Below, in pieces: positions 15,143-22,349 of a stretch of 22,801 nt of DNA. The stretch covers positions 1 to 22,801 of the forward strand of contig JASBSE010000115.1 in assembly GCA_030149115.1 (NCBI GenBank), read 5' to 3'. How positions within the stretch are numbered: position 1 is the first letter of the stretch; each line of letters starts with the position of its first letter. The position numbers and the translations under genes were made by a program. The notes beneath the pieces were generated by a model. It had not been told where the DNA came from. It ran no database searches and saw only the letters and a program-made list of their open reading frames with translations. Origin of the DNA: Winogradskyella sp. Its GTDB lineage: Bacteria; Bacteroidota; Bacteroidia; Flavobacteriales; Flavobacteriaceae.

Positions 15143-15769
15143 ATGGATTTAATTCTTAAATATTTCCCTAACCTTTCAGAGCAACAAATAGAGCAATTTT
15201 CAGCTCTAGAAGAGCTTTATAAAGACTGGAACTCAAAGATTAATGTGGTATCTAGAAAAGATATTGACGAGCTGTACCTAAGACATGTTCTACATTCTTT
15301 AGGTATTGCGAAAGTTATTGATTTTGTAGATGGTACATCAATCTTAGATGTTGGAACAGGTGGCGGATTTCCTGGAGTGCCCTTAGCTATTATGTTTCCT
15401 AATTGCCAATTTCATTTGGTAGATAGTATTAATAAAAAATTAAAAGTTATCAATGCAGTTAGCGAGGCTATTGGTTTAACTAATGTAAGAACAACACATA
15501 GTAGAGTAGAGGCTATCAATGAAACCTACGATTTTATTGTGAGTAGAGCTGTAACAGCAATGCCAGAGTTCACAAAATGGGTAAAGGGTAAAACTGCTAA
15601 AAAGCAACGAAATGAATTAAAGAATGGGATTTTGTATCTAAAAGGCGGTGATTTAACCGAAGAGCTAAAACAATATACCACAGTTAAAGCCTTTCTCTTG
15701 TCAGATTATTTTGAAGAAGATTTTTTTGAAACTAAAAAAGTGATTCATTTACCACTTAAACACAGTTAA
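15143..15769 (+). CDS. rsmG: 16S rRNA (guanine-N7)-methyltransferase RsmG
   Basis: A cytoplasmic SAM-dependent enzyme (GidB/RsmG, 208 aa) that makes m7G527 (E. coli numbering) in the 530 loop of 16S rRNA; in other bacteria its loss gives low-level streptomycin resistance. Family marks: KINVVSRKDIDELYLRHVLHS (32-52), the SAM loop LDVGTGGGFPGVPLAI (68-83), FHLVDSINKKLKVI and FIVSRAVTAMPEF. I chose the ATG at 15143 although an in-frame TTG lies directly before it at 15140; MDLILKYFP is the usual flavobacterial start. The gene is alone in its unit and closes with a strong terminator. Confidence 0.96.
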   Translation: MDLILKYFPNLSEQQIEQFSALEELYKDWNSKINVVSRKDIDELYLRHVLHSLGIAKVIDFVDGTSILDVGTGGGFPGVPLAIMFPNCQFHLVDSINKKLKVINAVSEAIGLTNVRTTHSRVEAINETYDFIVSRAVTAMPEFTKWVKGKTAKKQRNELKNGILYLKGGDLTEELKQYTTVKAFLLSDYFEEDFFETKKVIHLPLKHS

Positions 15770-15771
15770 AT

Positions 15772-15804
15772 AAAAAAGCGCTTCGTACGGAAGCGCTTTT
15801 TTTT
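15772..15804. terminator. Bidirectional intrinsic terminator between rsmG and the T9SS hydrolase gene
   Basis: AAAAAAGCGCTTC (15772-15784), loop GTACG, GAAGCGC (15790-15796) and eight Ts (15797-15804). The seven-pair GC-rich core is extended by A-T pairs. The symmetric A and T runs let it end both the rsmG transcript and the minus-strand gene ending at 15821. Confidence 0.9.
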
Positions 15805-15820
15805 ATGTATTGTAATTAGA

Positions 15821-17509
15821 TTAATTAGCAACAAACTTAGTTGTGAACCTAGAATTGTTTTCTGAGATCACATTCAATATGTAAAATCCTGAAGCTAGAT
15901 TTACGGGAATTGTAGTTCTGCTATTTAATAATATTGAAGTATTGTAAACCACCTTGCCTGAAACGTCAACAATTTCTATGGATGCATTAGATTTAGTATT
16001 TGAAAGAAGCACTAATTCATCTTTTACAGGGTTACTTTCAAGTTGAAAAATAATTGCATCATTCTCTAAAATTCCTAATGGTGGAGTCAATATTTCAGTT
16101 AATGCGAAATTAACATTGTCTTCTGTTAATTGTGTATGAGGCTCGTTGTCGTCTGGTAAAAATGTATTATCAAAAGGTGTGATGTTTGTTGTTCCACGAC
16201 CTGCTAGATTAATATCATGATGCCAATCTATTTCATCGTCCGTAATCTCTAATGCCAATCCACTTACAGAAGGAATAAAACTAAATTTATCTATTTGTAA
16301 AGCGTTTACAAAATCTCCAGCGGTACCACCTCCTGAAGCTATATCACCAGTTAAAGCTGCTAAATCAAAAAGTCCACCTGGAGCCGAATCTACACCATCG
16401 GAATATGAAAATGATTGACTACTAGCTTCAGAGCCTTCTACCTCAAACCCAAAAATAGAAATGCCAATATCACTAACAGTGGATGTTATGTTTGCAGCTG
16501 GTGTAAAGTTTATTTCTACATCAACAGTTGCTGTAAAGCTACCTGCAGGAACGTTAAAACTTGTATTAATTACAGAGTAGCTATTTGTAACCGTTGGACC
16601 ACTGCTGCCCATTGCAAAATAAGAACTACCAATACCACTTCCATTAATTATAGCGACGTTTCTAGTGTTTTCAGGAAAACCAGAAAGATTAAAACTGTTG
16701 ATATTGCTTTTAAATTGAGTTCTAAAAGGATGAGCTTGTGGCAAGGTTAGAGTTGGATCAAAATTTACGGCACTACCAGATTGAAGATGCGCTTCAAAAT
16801 GATCAACCAGTAATTGTCTTGCGGCAGGAGATTTTAAAAACGAATCTATAAGAGGTTGTACTTCGGCAATTGGTTGCGTACCATTGTAAGCAAGGAAATT
16901 CAATTGGTGTTGCAAGCCAATTGGAACATTAGCGCCATGATGAGGCGAATCAAAAGACATATATAGTCTTGTGTCAGCATCTAGCATGTTCGCTTCCATA
17001 TAATTTAAGGCATAACGAGATATTAGTCCACCCATACTTGGACCAATAATGACGTTTTGTTCTGGGTTGTTACCAGCTTTTGCAGTATTAATAATGTCTA
17101 ATAGCTCTATAAGTAACATGGCATTACGCTCTATAAAATCGGTACCGCCATCCACTGTTGCACCATCAGCTGCTCTTACATAAACAGGGAAGTTTAAGAT
17201 AATAACATCAAAACCTTCTGCTCTTACTAAATCAGCCAAGTTTTGTGAACCAGAACTGCCAGTAAAATCCAATAAACTGTACAGTCCAGCGATATCTCTA
17301 GAGTCACCTGGATCAAAGCCGTCAACCACAATGATAGGTTTATCCAACACATTGTCAGAACTTAAAAACATCTGGTACTCTCCTTCACCAGGATAATTGG
17401 TCGCCTCACCATAAGCCGATAAATCGGGAGTAATATTAGATGTGAAAGACGTTTGGGCTAAAAATAAAGTGGGAAAAATCAAAAGAATGAAAATGTAGAG
17501 TTTCTTCAT
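15821..17509 (-). CDS. Secreted alpha/beta hydrolase (lipase/esterase-like) with C-terminal T9SS sorting domain
   Basis: A protein of 562 aa with a Sec signal peptide (1-18, cut likely A-Q in FLAQT). The N-terminal half looks like an alpha/beta hydrolase: DKPIIVVDGFDPGDSRD (about 57-72), a strand VIILNFPVY, and the nucleophile elbow GPSMGG with Ser158 (GxSxG), then LISRYALNYM and SFDSPHHGANVPIG, as in lipases and PGAP1-like hydrolases. The catalytic Asp and His are not assigned; DWHHDINL and EPHTQLTEDN are candidates for the His. The middle (about 290-440) is Ser/Gly/Thr-rich, perhaps an inserted beta domain. The last 80 or so residues form a type A T9SS domain (LESNPVKDELVLLSNT, IEIVDVSGKVVYN, VNLASGFYILNV, TTKFVAN). 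It should be exported by the T9SS, consistent with porT at 7066. Substrate unknown. Confidence 0.88.
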   Translation of the reverse strand: MKKLYIFILLIFPTLFLAQTSFTSNITPDLSAYGEATNYPGEGEYQMFLSSDNVLDKPIIVVDGFDPGDSRDIAGLYSLLDFTGSSGSQNLADLVRAEGFDVIILNFPVYVRAADGATVDGGTDFIERNAMLLIELLDIINTAKAGNNPEQNVIIGPSMGGLISRYALNYMEANMLDADTRLYMSFDSPHHGANVPIGLQHQLNFLAYNGTQPIAEVQPLIDSFLKSPAARQLLVDHFEAHLQSGSAVNFDPTLTLPQAHPFRTQFKSNINSFNLSGFPENTRNVAIINGSGIGSSYFAMGSSGPTVTNSYSVINTSFNVPAGSFTATVDVEINFTPAANITSTVSDIGISIFGFEVEGSEASSQSFSYSDGVDSAPGGLFDLAALTGDIASGGGTAGDFVNALQIDKFSFIPSVSGLALEITDDEIDWHHDINLAGRGTTNITPFDNTFLPDDNEPHTQLTEDNVNFALTEILTPPLGILENDAIIFQLESNPVKDELVLLSNTKSNASIEIVDVSGKVVYNTSILLNSRTTIPVNLASGFYILNVISENNSRFTTKFVAN

Positions 17510-17595
17510 ATTGAGGGAGTTTTTGGTTTTAGACTCAAAAGATACAAAGTTTCAAAAGGGCATAGTTAAATTTTGCGTTATTTTCTATTAAGAGC

Positions 17596-17633
17596 AAAAA
17601 AAATCCTTAAAAACACATTGCTTTTAAGGATTT
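17596..17633 (-). terminator. Intrinsic terminator downstream of pruA
   Basis: In minus-strand RNA, AAATCCTTAAAA (17633-17622), a 9-nt loop and TTTTAAGGATTT (17612-17601) form a perfect 12-bp stem followed by TTTTT (17600-17596). It separates pruA from the downstream T9SS hydrolase gene on the same strand. Confidence 0.82.
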
Positions 17634-17655
17634 GTAATTCAGTTTGTTATATCGA

Positions 17656-19281
17656 TTATCCTAAGAAAGGGTATCTGTAGTCTGTTGGAGTTACAAATGT
17701 TTCTTTTATTAGTCTAGGAGATACCCAACGTAATAGGTTTTGAGCACTACCAGCTTTATCATTTGTTCCAGAAGCTCTGGCACCACCAAATGGCTGCTGA
17801 CCAACAACAGCTCCTGTAGGTTTGTCATTAATATAGAAGTTTCCGGCAGCGTTTTGTAACGCTTTTGTAGCTTCTTCAACAGCGTATCTGTCGGTAGATA
17901 GAATAGCACCAGTTAGAGCGTATTCGCTTGTTTCGTCAACAAGTTTTAAAGTTTCTGAATAAGCATCATCTTCGTATACATAGATTGTAATTACTGGGCC
18001 AAATAACTCAGTACACATTGTTGTGTATTTAGGATTTGTAGTTACAATAACTGTTGGTTCTATAAAGTAACCTTTAGATTTATCGTAATTTCCACCAGCA
18101 ATAATTTCAGCATCACTATCAGCTTTTGCTTGGTCTATATATTTAGCTAATTTATCAAATGAACCTTCGTGGATTACTGCAGTGATAAAGTTGCTCATGT
18201 CTTCAGGAGAACCCATTTTGAATGAAGCAAGATCTTCTAAAACATAGTTTTTAACATCTGCCCAAATACCTTTTGGAATGTATGCTCTAGATGCAGCACT
18301 ACATTTTTGACCTTGAAATTCAAAAGCACCACGAGAAATAGCTGTTGCTACTTGCTTAGCATTAGCAGATTTGTGAGCTACGATGAAATCTTTTCCTCCT
18401 GTTTCACCAACAATTCTTGGATATGTTTTGTAGTTGTGAATGTTCTCACCAATTTGTTTCCACAATTCTTTAAATATAAATGTGGAACCTGTGAAGTGTA
18501 AACCAGAAAAATCTGGACTAGCTAAAACAGTATTTGTAATCATTTCAGGATCTCCAAATACAACATTAATTACACCATCTGGTACACCAGCTTCTTTAAA
18601 TACATCCATAATTACTTTAGCAGAATATACTTGGCTATCACTTGGTTTCCAAACGACAACATTACCCATTAATGCCATACAAGCAGGTAAGTTACCAGCA
18701 ATAGCGGTAAAGTTAAAAGGTGTTACAGCATAAGTGAAGCCTTCAAGTGGGCGATATTCTACACGGTTCCAAGCATCGCTTGTGCTTTCTGGTTGCTCCA
18801 TATAAATGTCAGTCATAAACTGAACATTGAAACGTAAAAAGTCTATAAGCTCACATGCAGAATCAATCTCTGCTTGGTGGATTGTTTTAGACTGTGCAAT
18901 CATAGTTGCAGCATTAATTTTTGCTCTGTAAGGACCAGCAATTAATTCTGCAGCTTTAAGAAAAATACCAGCACGTTGTTCCCAAGGTAATTGAGACCAA
19001 GTCTTACGAGCCTCTAATGCTGTAGCAATAGCTTCCTCAACATGAGATTGCTCTGCCACATGGTATTCGCCAACGATGTGTTGGTGATCGTGAGGAGGAG
19101 ACATGGTTCTGGTGTTTCCAGTTTTTATATCTTTTCCATTAATATATAAAGGGACTTCTACTTTGCTGTTAAACATAGCTTTGTAAGTTTCGGCTACAGC
19201 GTTGCGCTCTGGTGAACCTGGTGCATAAGACTTTACGGGCTCATTAACCGCTACAGGTACATTAAAGAATCCTTTTGACAT
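17656..19281 (-). CDS. pruA: L-glutamate gamma-semialdehyde (1-pyrroline-5-carboxylate) dehydrogenase
   Basis: An aldehyde dehydrogenase of 541 aa that oxidises glutamate semialdehyde/P5C to glutamate with NAD+, the second step of proline catabolism. Start chosen at 19281 (MSKGFFNVPVAVNEPVKSYAPG), the usual flavobacterial form; the upstream ATG at 19317 lies inside the predicted -7 element and cannot be in that transcript. Landmarks: TPFNFTAIAGNLPA, WKPSDSQVYSAK (cofactor binding), FTGST (about 263-267), the general base Glu293 in GETGGKD, the nucleophile Cys327 in FQGQKCSAASRA, ELFGPVITIYVY, and the end GGARASGTNDKAGS and RYPFLG. This is the stand-alone single-domain form; the partner proline dehydrogenase (PutA/PRODH domain) is not in the window. 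Terminated by the hairpin at 17596-17633. Confidence 0.96.
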   Translation of the reverse strand: MSKGFFNVPVAVNEPVKSYAPGSPERNAVAETYKAMFNSKVEVPLYINGKDIKTGNTRTMSPPHDHQHIVGEYHVAEQSHVEEAIATALEARKTWSQLPWEQRAGIFLKAAELIAGPYRAKINAATMIAQSKTIHQAEIDSACELIDFLRFNVQFMTDIYMEQPESTSDAWNRVEYRPLEGFTYAVTPFNFTAIAGNLPACMALMGNVVVWKPSDSQVYSAKVIMDVFKEAGVPDGVINVVFGDPEMITNTVLASPDFSGLHFTGSTFIFKELWKQIGENIHNYKTYPRIVGETGGKDFIVAHKSANAKQVATAISRGAFEFQGQKCSAASRAYIPKGIWADVKNYVLEDLASFKMGSPEDMSNFITAVIHEGSFDKLAKYIDQAKADSDAEIIAGGNYDKSKGYFIEPTVIVTTNPKYTTMCTELFGPVITIYVYEDDAYSETLKLVDETSEYALTGAILSTDRYAVEEATKALQNAAGNFYINDKPTGAVVGQQPFGGARASGTNDKAGSAQNLLRWVSPRLIKETFVTPTDYRYPFLG

Positions 19282-19314
19282 AATATGATTGTTTTTGTTT
19301 AAATTTTGAAAGTG

Positions 19315-19322
19315 CAAAGGTA
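19315..19322 (-). promoter_or_regulatory. -7 element of pruA
   Basis: TACCTTTG on the minus strand exactly fits TAnnTTTG (in the common flavobacterial form GTACCTTTGC). It lies 34 bp before the ATG at 19281. A -33 TTTG at proper spacing is not seen. Confidence 0.5.
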
Positions 19323-19422
19323 CAATTTTTAAAGTAGAAAGTTGGTTTCAAACGTTATAGTTCTGTGAAACTTAAAAGCATAATTTTTTGTAAGTTGCTG
19401 TCTAAATTATCAACAAAGAAGC

Positions 19423-20433
19423 ATGTTGAAAAATGATGCCTTTATTTTAACCCTTGCTTATCCTGAAACTATTGTGTCTCATGCAGACGAATGGTATTCT
19501 AAGTATTTAAAATACCTTTCAATCGGAAATAAAAATCATGTCAGAGCTGGGCATGCAGCTATGGTTTTAATTCATAAGGAAACAGGTGTTTTAGAATATC
19601 ATGATTTTGGAAGATACATCACCTCAGAACCCAATGGACGAGTAAGAGGACGAGAGACTGACTTTGAGTTGCACTTTCCCATTAAAGCAAAAGTTGAAGG
19701 TGATACAATTAAAAACTTAGATGAAATTCTTGAGTTTTTAGCAATGAATCCAAAATTGACGCATGGTGATGGTCTTTTGTATGCATCGGTTTGTAATGCC
19801 GTGAATTATGAGTCAGCCCGAAATCATATTGATACCATGCAAGCTAAAGGCTTTATTAGGTACGCGGCTTTTATAAAAGAGGCTTGTAATTGTGCTAGGT
19901 TTGTAACTGATGCATTAATAGCAGGTGTTTTAGATGTGAAAATTAAGAGACAACTACTGCGATCTAAATGGTTCACGCCAAGTACCATTGGCAACGTTGT
20001 TATTGCAGATACCGAAGATTTTGTCTATTTGGTAAATGAAAAAGGTGTTATATCTGAATTTAAATCTACAGTTAGTAGAGAAAATAGAAGGTTGTTTTTA
20101 GATAGGCTTAAAGGCTATAATCCAAGCTTAGTTGGAACGCTAAAACCGAAACATAATGAGGTTAAGGAAGAACATGCACAATGGTTGAGTGGTATTGCTG
20201 CAGGTGCCTGGTTTGAATTACACGATTTAGGACACGATTCTGAGTTTCGTTTTAGAAGGATTTCACCTTATGGGAATATGGACTGTGATGGCATTTACAA
20301 AGTGAATGATGATAGCTTTGATATTTCTAAGGACTATCAGTTTATTCATTACTCTAATTGTTTGTTTTTTAATGTGGAACAAGAAGGTAAAGTGTATAGA
20401 TTTAATCTTCTAAAAAATTATATTTCAGATTGA
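19423..20433 (+). CDS. Conserved flavobacterial protein (DUF6695-like), possible permuted papain-like fold
   Basis: A soluble protein of 336 aa with no signal peptide or membrane span. The N-terminal part is highly characteristic: ILTLAYPETIVSHADEWYSK, VRAGHAAMVLIHKETGVLEYHDFGRYITSEPNGRVRGR, then KEACNCARFVTDALIAG and SKWFTPSTIGNVV. I believe this corresponds to the family named DUF6695, recalled not searched. His44 in RAGHAA followed much later by Cys157 in NCARF resembles permuted NlpC/P60 (LRAT-like) enzymes, where a His strand precedes the NC-x-x-F helix; if so it may be a thiol hydrolase or acyltransferase (inference). The C-terminal 130 residues (FELHDLGHDSEFRFRRISPYG...) are beta-rich with no domain I can name. 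Divergent from pruA and convergent, 13 bp away, with apaG. Confidence 0.85.
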   Translation: MLKNDAFILTLAYPETIVSHADEWYSKYLKYLSIGNKNHVRAGHAAMVLIHKETGVLEYHDFGRYITSEPNGRVRGRETDFELHFPIKAKVEGDTIKNLDEILEFLAMNPKLTHGDGLLYASVCNAVNYESARNHIDTMQAKGFIRYAAFIKEACNCARFVTDALIAGVLDVKIKRQLLRSKWFTPSTIGNVVIADTEDFVYLVNEKGVISEFKSTVSRENRRLFLDRLKGYNPSLVGTLKPKHNEVKEEHAQWLSGIAAGAWFELHDLGHDSEFRFRRISPYGNMDCDGIYKVNDDSFDISKDYQFIHYSNCLFFNVEQEGKVYRFNLLKNYISD

Positions 20434-20446
20434 GTATAATCGAAAC

Positions 20447-20833
20447 CTAATTAAGTGCAAAAGGAGCACTCAATTTAAAAGAAGGAATATATACTTTAAA
20501 CTTACTAGCTTTTGTAAAGTTTACCATATTATAATGGCCTTGCATAGCGCCAAAAGGGGAGGTTAGCAGGCAACCAGAATTATAAGTGTGTTTCTCACCT
20601 GGTTTAAGAACAGGTTTTTTTCCAATAACACCTTCACCTTCAATAATCTCTTCGTTATTAAGGGCGTCAAGGATTTTCCAGTGGCGAGAATGTAACTGAA
20701 CAGAATCTTTACTTTGGTTTTCAATAGTTACCTTATAGCCAAAAGCAAAATGCACTTTATAATTTTTATAAAAAGTGCCTTCAAAATTGGTTTCGACTGA
20801 AATTTTAATGCCGCTTGTAACTTGTTGTACCAT
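20447..20833 (-). CDS. apaG: ApaG family protein
   Basis: A small cytoplasmic protein of 128 aa with the immunoglobulin-like ApaG fold. Typical marks: VTSGIKISVETNFEG at the start, FGYKVTIENQSKDSVQLHSRHWKI, the GEGVIGKKPVLKPGE loop and the C-terminal SPFGAMQGHYNM. ApaG has been linked genetically to cobalt/magnesium resistance and Ap4A-related phenotypes in enterobacteria; a related domain occurs in F-box proteins, where it mediates protein interactions. Its biochemical activity is not settled. Here it is not near ksgA/apaH as in enterobacteria. It converges with the DUF6695-like gene and follows the PLP decarboxylase gene on the same strand after 64 bp. Confidence 0.95.
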   Translation of the reverse strand: MVQQVTSGIKISVETNFEGTFYKNYKVHFAFGYKVTIENQSKDSVQLHSRHWKILDALNNEEIIEGEGVIGKKPVLKPGEKHTYNSGCLLTSPFGAMQGHYNMVNFTKASKFKVYIPSFKLSAPFALN

Positions 20834-20897
20834 AGATTTTTTGAGCGTTGTACTTGCTAAAATAAGATAAAATTTTAATCAAGTCGTAAATTTTAAG

Positions 20898-22274
20898 TTA
20901 AGTCGTAGGTATTTTTAACATTTTTTCGTCTACATAGGCCTCCAAAGTTCTAAAAAAGGCTGAAATGTCTGCTTTTTCCAAGACACTATTTATGGTTACC
21001 ATTCGTACAAATTTTTCGTTTTTATAAGAACCAAAACCTACCATAAGTTGTGCGTCTTCATATAGCGCAGTACATAACTCTTTTGGGTCTATGTCTTTAT
21101 AGTTAAAGCAAACTGAAATAGAATCACTAAAACTGTACAGCTTGTAATCTTTGTGATTTTGAATATAATCTCTGGCGACTTCAGCCATTTCAAACTGCTT
21201 GTCAACAATTTTCTCTAATCCTTTGGTGCCAACGGATTTCCATAAAGTCCAAATTTTAAGAGCATCATTGCGTCTGCCACATTGCATTGATGTTTTGCCT
21301 AGGTTAAAATCATCTCCATCGGTTTGATATAAATAATCGGCTTCGTTAGAAAATGAATGGTGCAGCTGTTCAGGATGTTTTGTAACTATAATAGAGCAAC
21401 TTAAAGGTGTACCAAGCATTTTATGTGCGTTAACACTAAACGAATCGGAGTTTTCGAGACCATTTACTAAATGTTTGTATTTTTTGCTAAAGATAACACT
21501 GCCACAATATGCACCATCAACATGAAGCCAAAGGTTGTAATTTTTGCATATAGTACTTAATGTTGAAATATCATCAAAAGCGCCCAACACAGTTGTACCT
21601 GCAGTAGCATTTACAAAGAATGGTATGTGGTTGTTTTTTAGGTCCTCCTTAATCAAAGTTTCTAAATGACTGGCGAGCATCTCGCCTTTGTGGTTGGTAT
21701 TAACAAGACGTACCTGCTCGCGTCCAATACCAGTTAAGGCTGCATTTTTTGCTATGGAATAATGGGATTCGGCAGAGGTATATACAATCATTTTTGAGGT
21801 AAGACCTTTAGCTCTAATAGATTCATTCTTAGCATCTCTAGCCATAATAAGTGCCATCATATTACTCATAGAGCCACCTGGTGCAAAAGTACCATCGCTA
21901 TTTTCTGGATATCCTGCTAGTTCAGAGATATTTTTGAGAACTTGTTTTTCTATGCCAACTTGTGGTCCTGCTACCTTGTAAGTATACATGCTGTTGTTGA
22001 GCATTACGGCTAATAAATCACCTAAAGTTGCTTTTCCGATTCTTCCTCCAAAGAGTTGATTAAAAAAGGATTTTGAAGCTGTTTTGGGTGTGCTTTTTAT
22101 GATGCTTTTTAGGTTGTTAATCAAAGCCTCATCAACCATACCTTCATCATCTAATGATAAGTCTAATGCATCATATAAATTAGACGTGGGAATTTGTTTG
22201 GCTACAGGTTGTTTATATTCTTCAGCTAATAACTGCTCAGCGAGTTCTATAAAAATATTGAGGTCTTTTTGCAT
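20898..22274 (-). CDS. Group II PLP-dependent decarboxylase; candidate cysteine sulfinate decarboxylase
   Basis: A pyridoxal-phosphate amino-acid decarboxylase of 458 aa (glutamate/DOPA/cysteine-sulfinate decarboxylase superfamily). Landmarks: GTFAPGGSMSNMMALIMARD (128-147), His171 in SAESHYSIAKNA (stacks on PLP), NATAGTTVLGAFDDI (222-236), Asp253 in WLHVDGAYCG and the Schiff-base Lys285 in SVNAHKMLG. N-terminal FNQLFGGRIGKATLGDLLAVMLNNSMYTY is also typical. The substrate cannot be read directly: glutamate, aspartate, DOPA/tryptophan, 2,4-diaminobutyrate or cysteine sulfinate are all known in this group. The divergent neighbour, 75 bp away, encodes cysteine dioxygenase, whose product is cysteine sulfinate, so I favour sulfinate decarboxylation to hypotaurine (inference from context). 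apaG follows after 64 bp. Confidence 0.9.
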   Translation of the reverse strand: MQKDLNIFIELAEQLLAEEYKQPVAKQIPTSNLYDALDLSLDDEGMVDEALINNLKSIIKSTPKTASKSFFNQLFGGRIGKATLGDLLAVMLNNSMYTYKVAGPQVGIEKQVLKNISELAGYPENSDGTFAPGGSMSNMMALIMARDAKNESIRAKGLTSKMIVYTSAESHYSIAKNAALTGIGREQVRLVNTNHKGEMLASHLETLIKEDLKNNHIPFFVNATAGTTVLGAFDDISTLSTICKNYNLWLHVDGAYCGSVIFSKKYKHLVNGLENSDSFSVNAHKMLGTPLSCSIIVTKHPEQLHHSFSNEADYLYQTDGDDFNLGKTSMQCGRRNDALKIWTLWKSVGTKGLEKIVDKQFEMAEVARDYIQNHKDYKLYSFSDSISVCFNYKDIDPKELCTALYEDAQLMVGFGSYKNEKFVRMVTINSVLEKADISAFFRTLEAYVDEKMLKIPTT

Positions 22275-22290
22275 TAGATTGATTTCAAAA

Positions 22291-22322
22291 TTTTGCTTAG
22301 GCTAAATTTATTCCTATTTTTC
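22291..22322 (+). promoter_or_regulatory. Predicted promoter of the cysteine dioxygenase gene
   Basis: TTTTG (22291-22295), a 19-bp spacer, then TATTTTTC (22315-22322), one base from TAnnTTTG. The leader to the TTG start at 22350 would be about 20 nt. It lies in the 75-bp divergent region shared with the decarboxylase gene, so one regulator could act on both. Confidence 0.5.
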
Positions 22323-22349
22323 GGTATTAAAGAATTATTTCTCTAAATA

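Noticed and set aside
19282..19317. Upstream in-frame ATG (19317) as the pruA start
   Set aside because: It falls inside the predicted -7 box (19315-19322), and homologues begin at the MSKGFFNVP position (19281).
20898..22274. Calling the PLP decarboxylase a glutamate decarboxylase (gad) of an acid-resistance system
   Set aside because: No glutamate/GABA antiporter is nearby and the neighbour is cysteine dioxygenase; the superfamily motifs do not decide the substrate.
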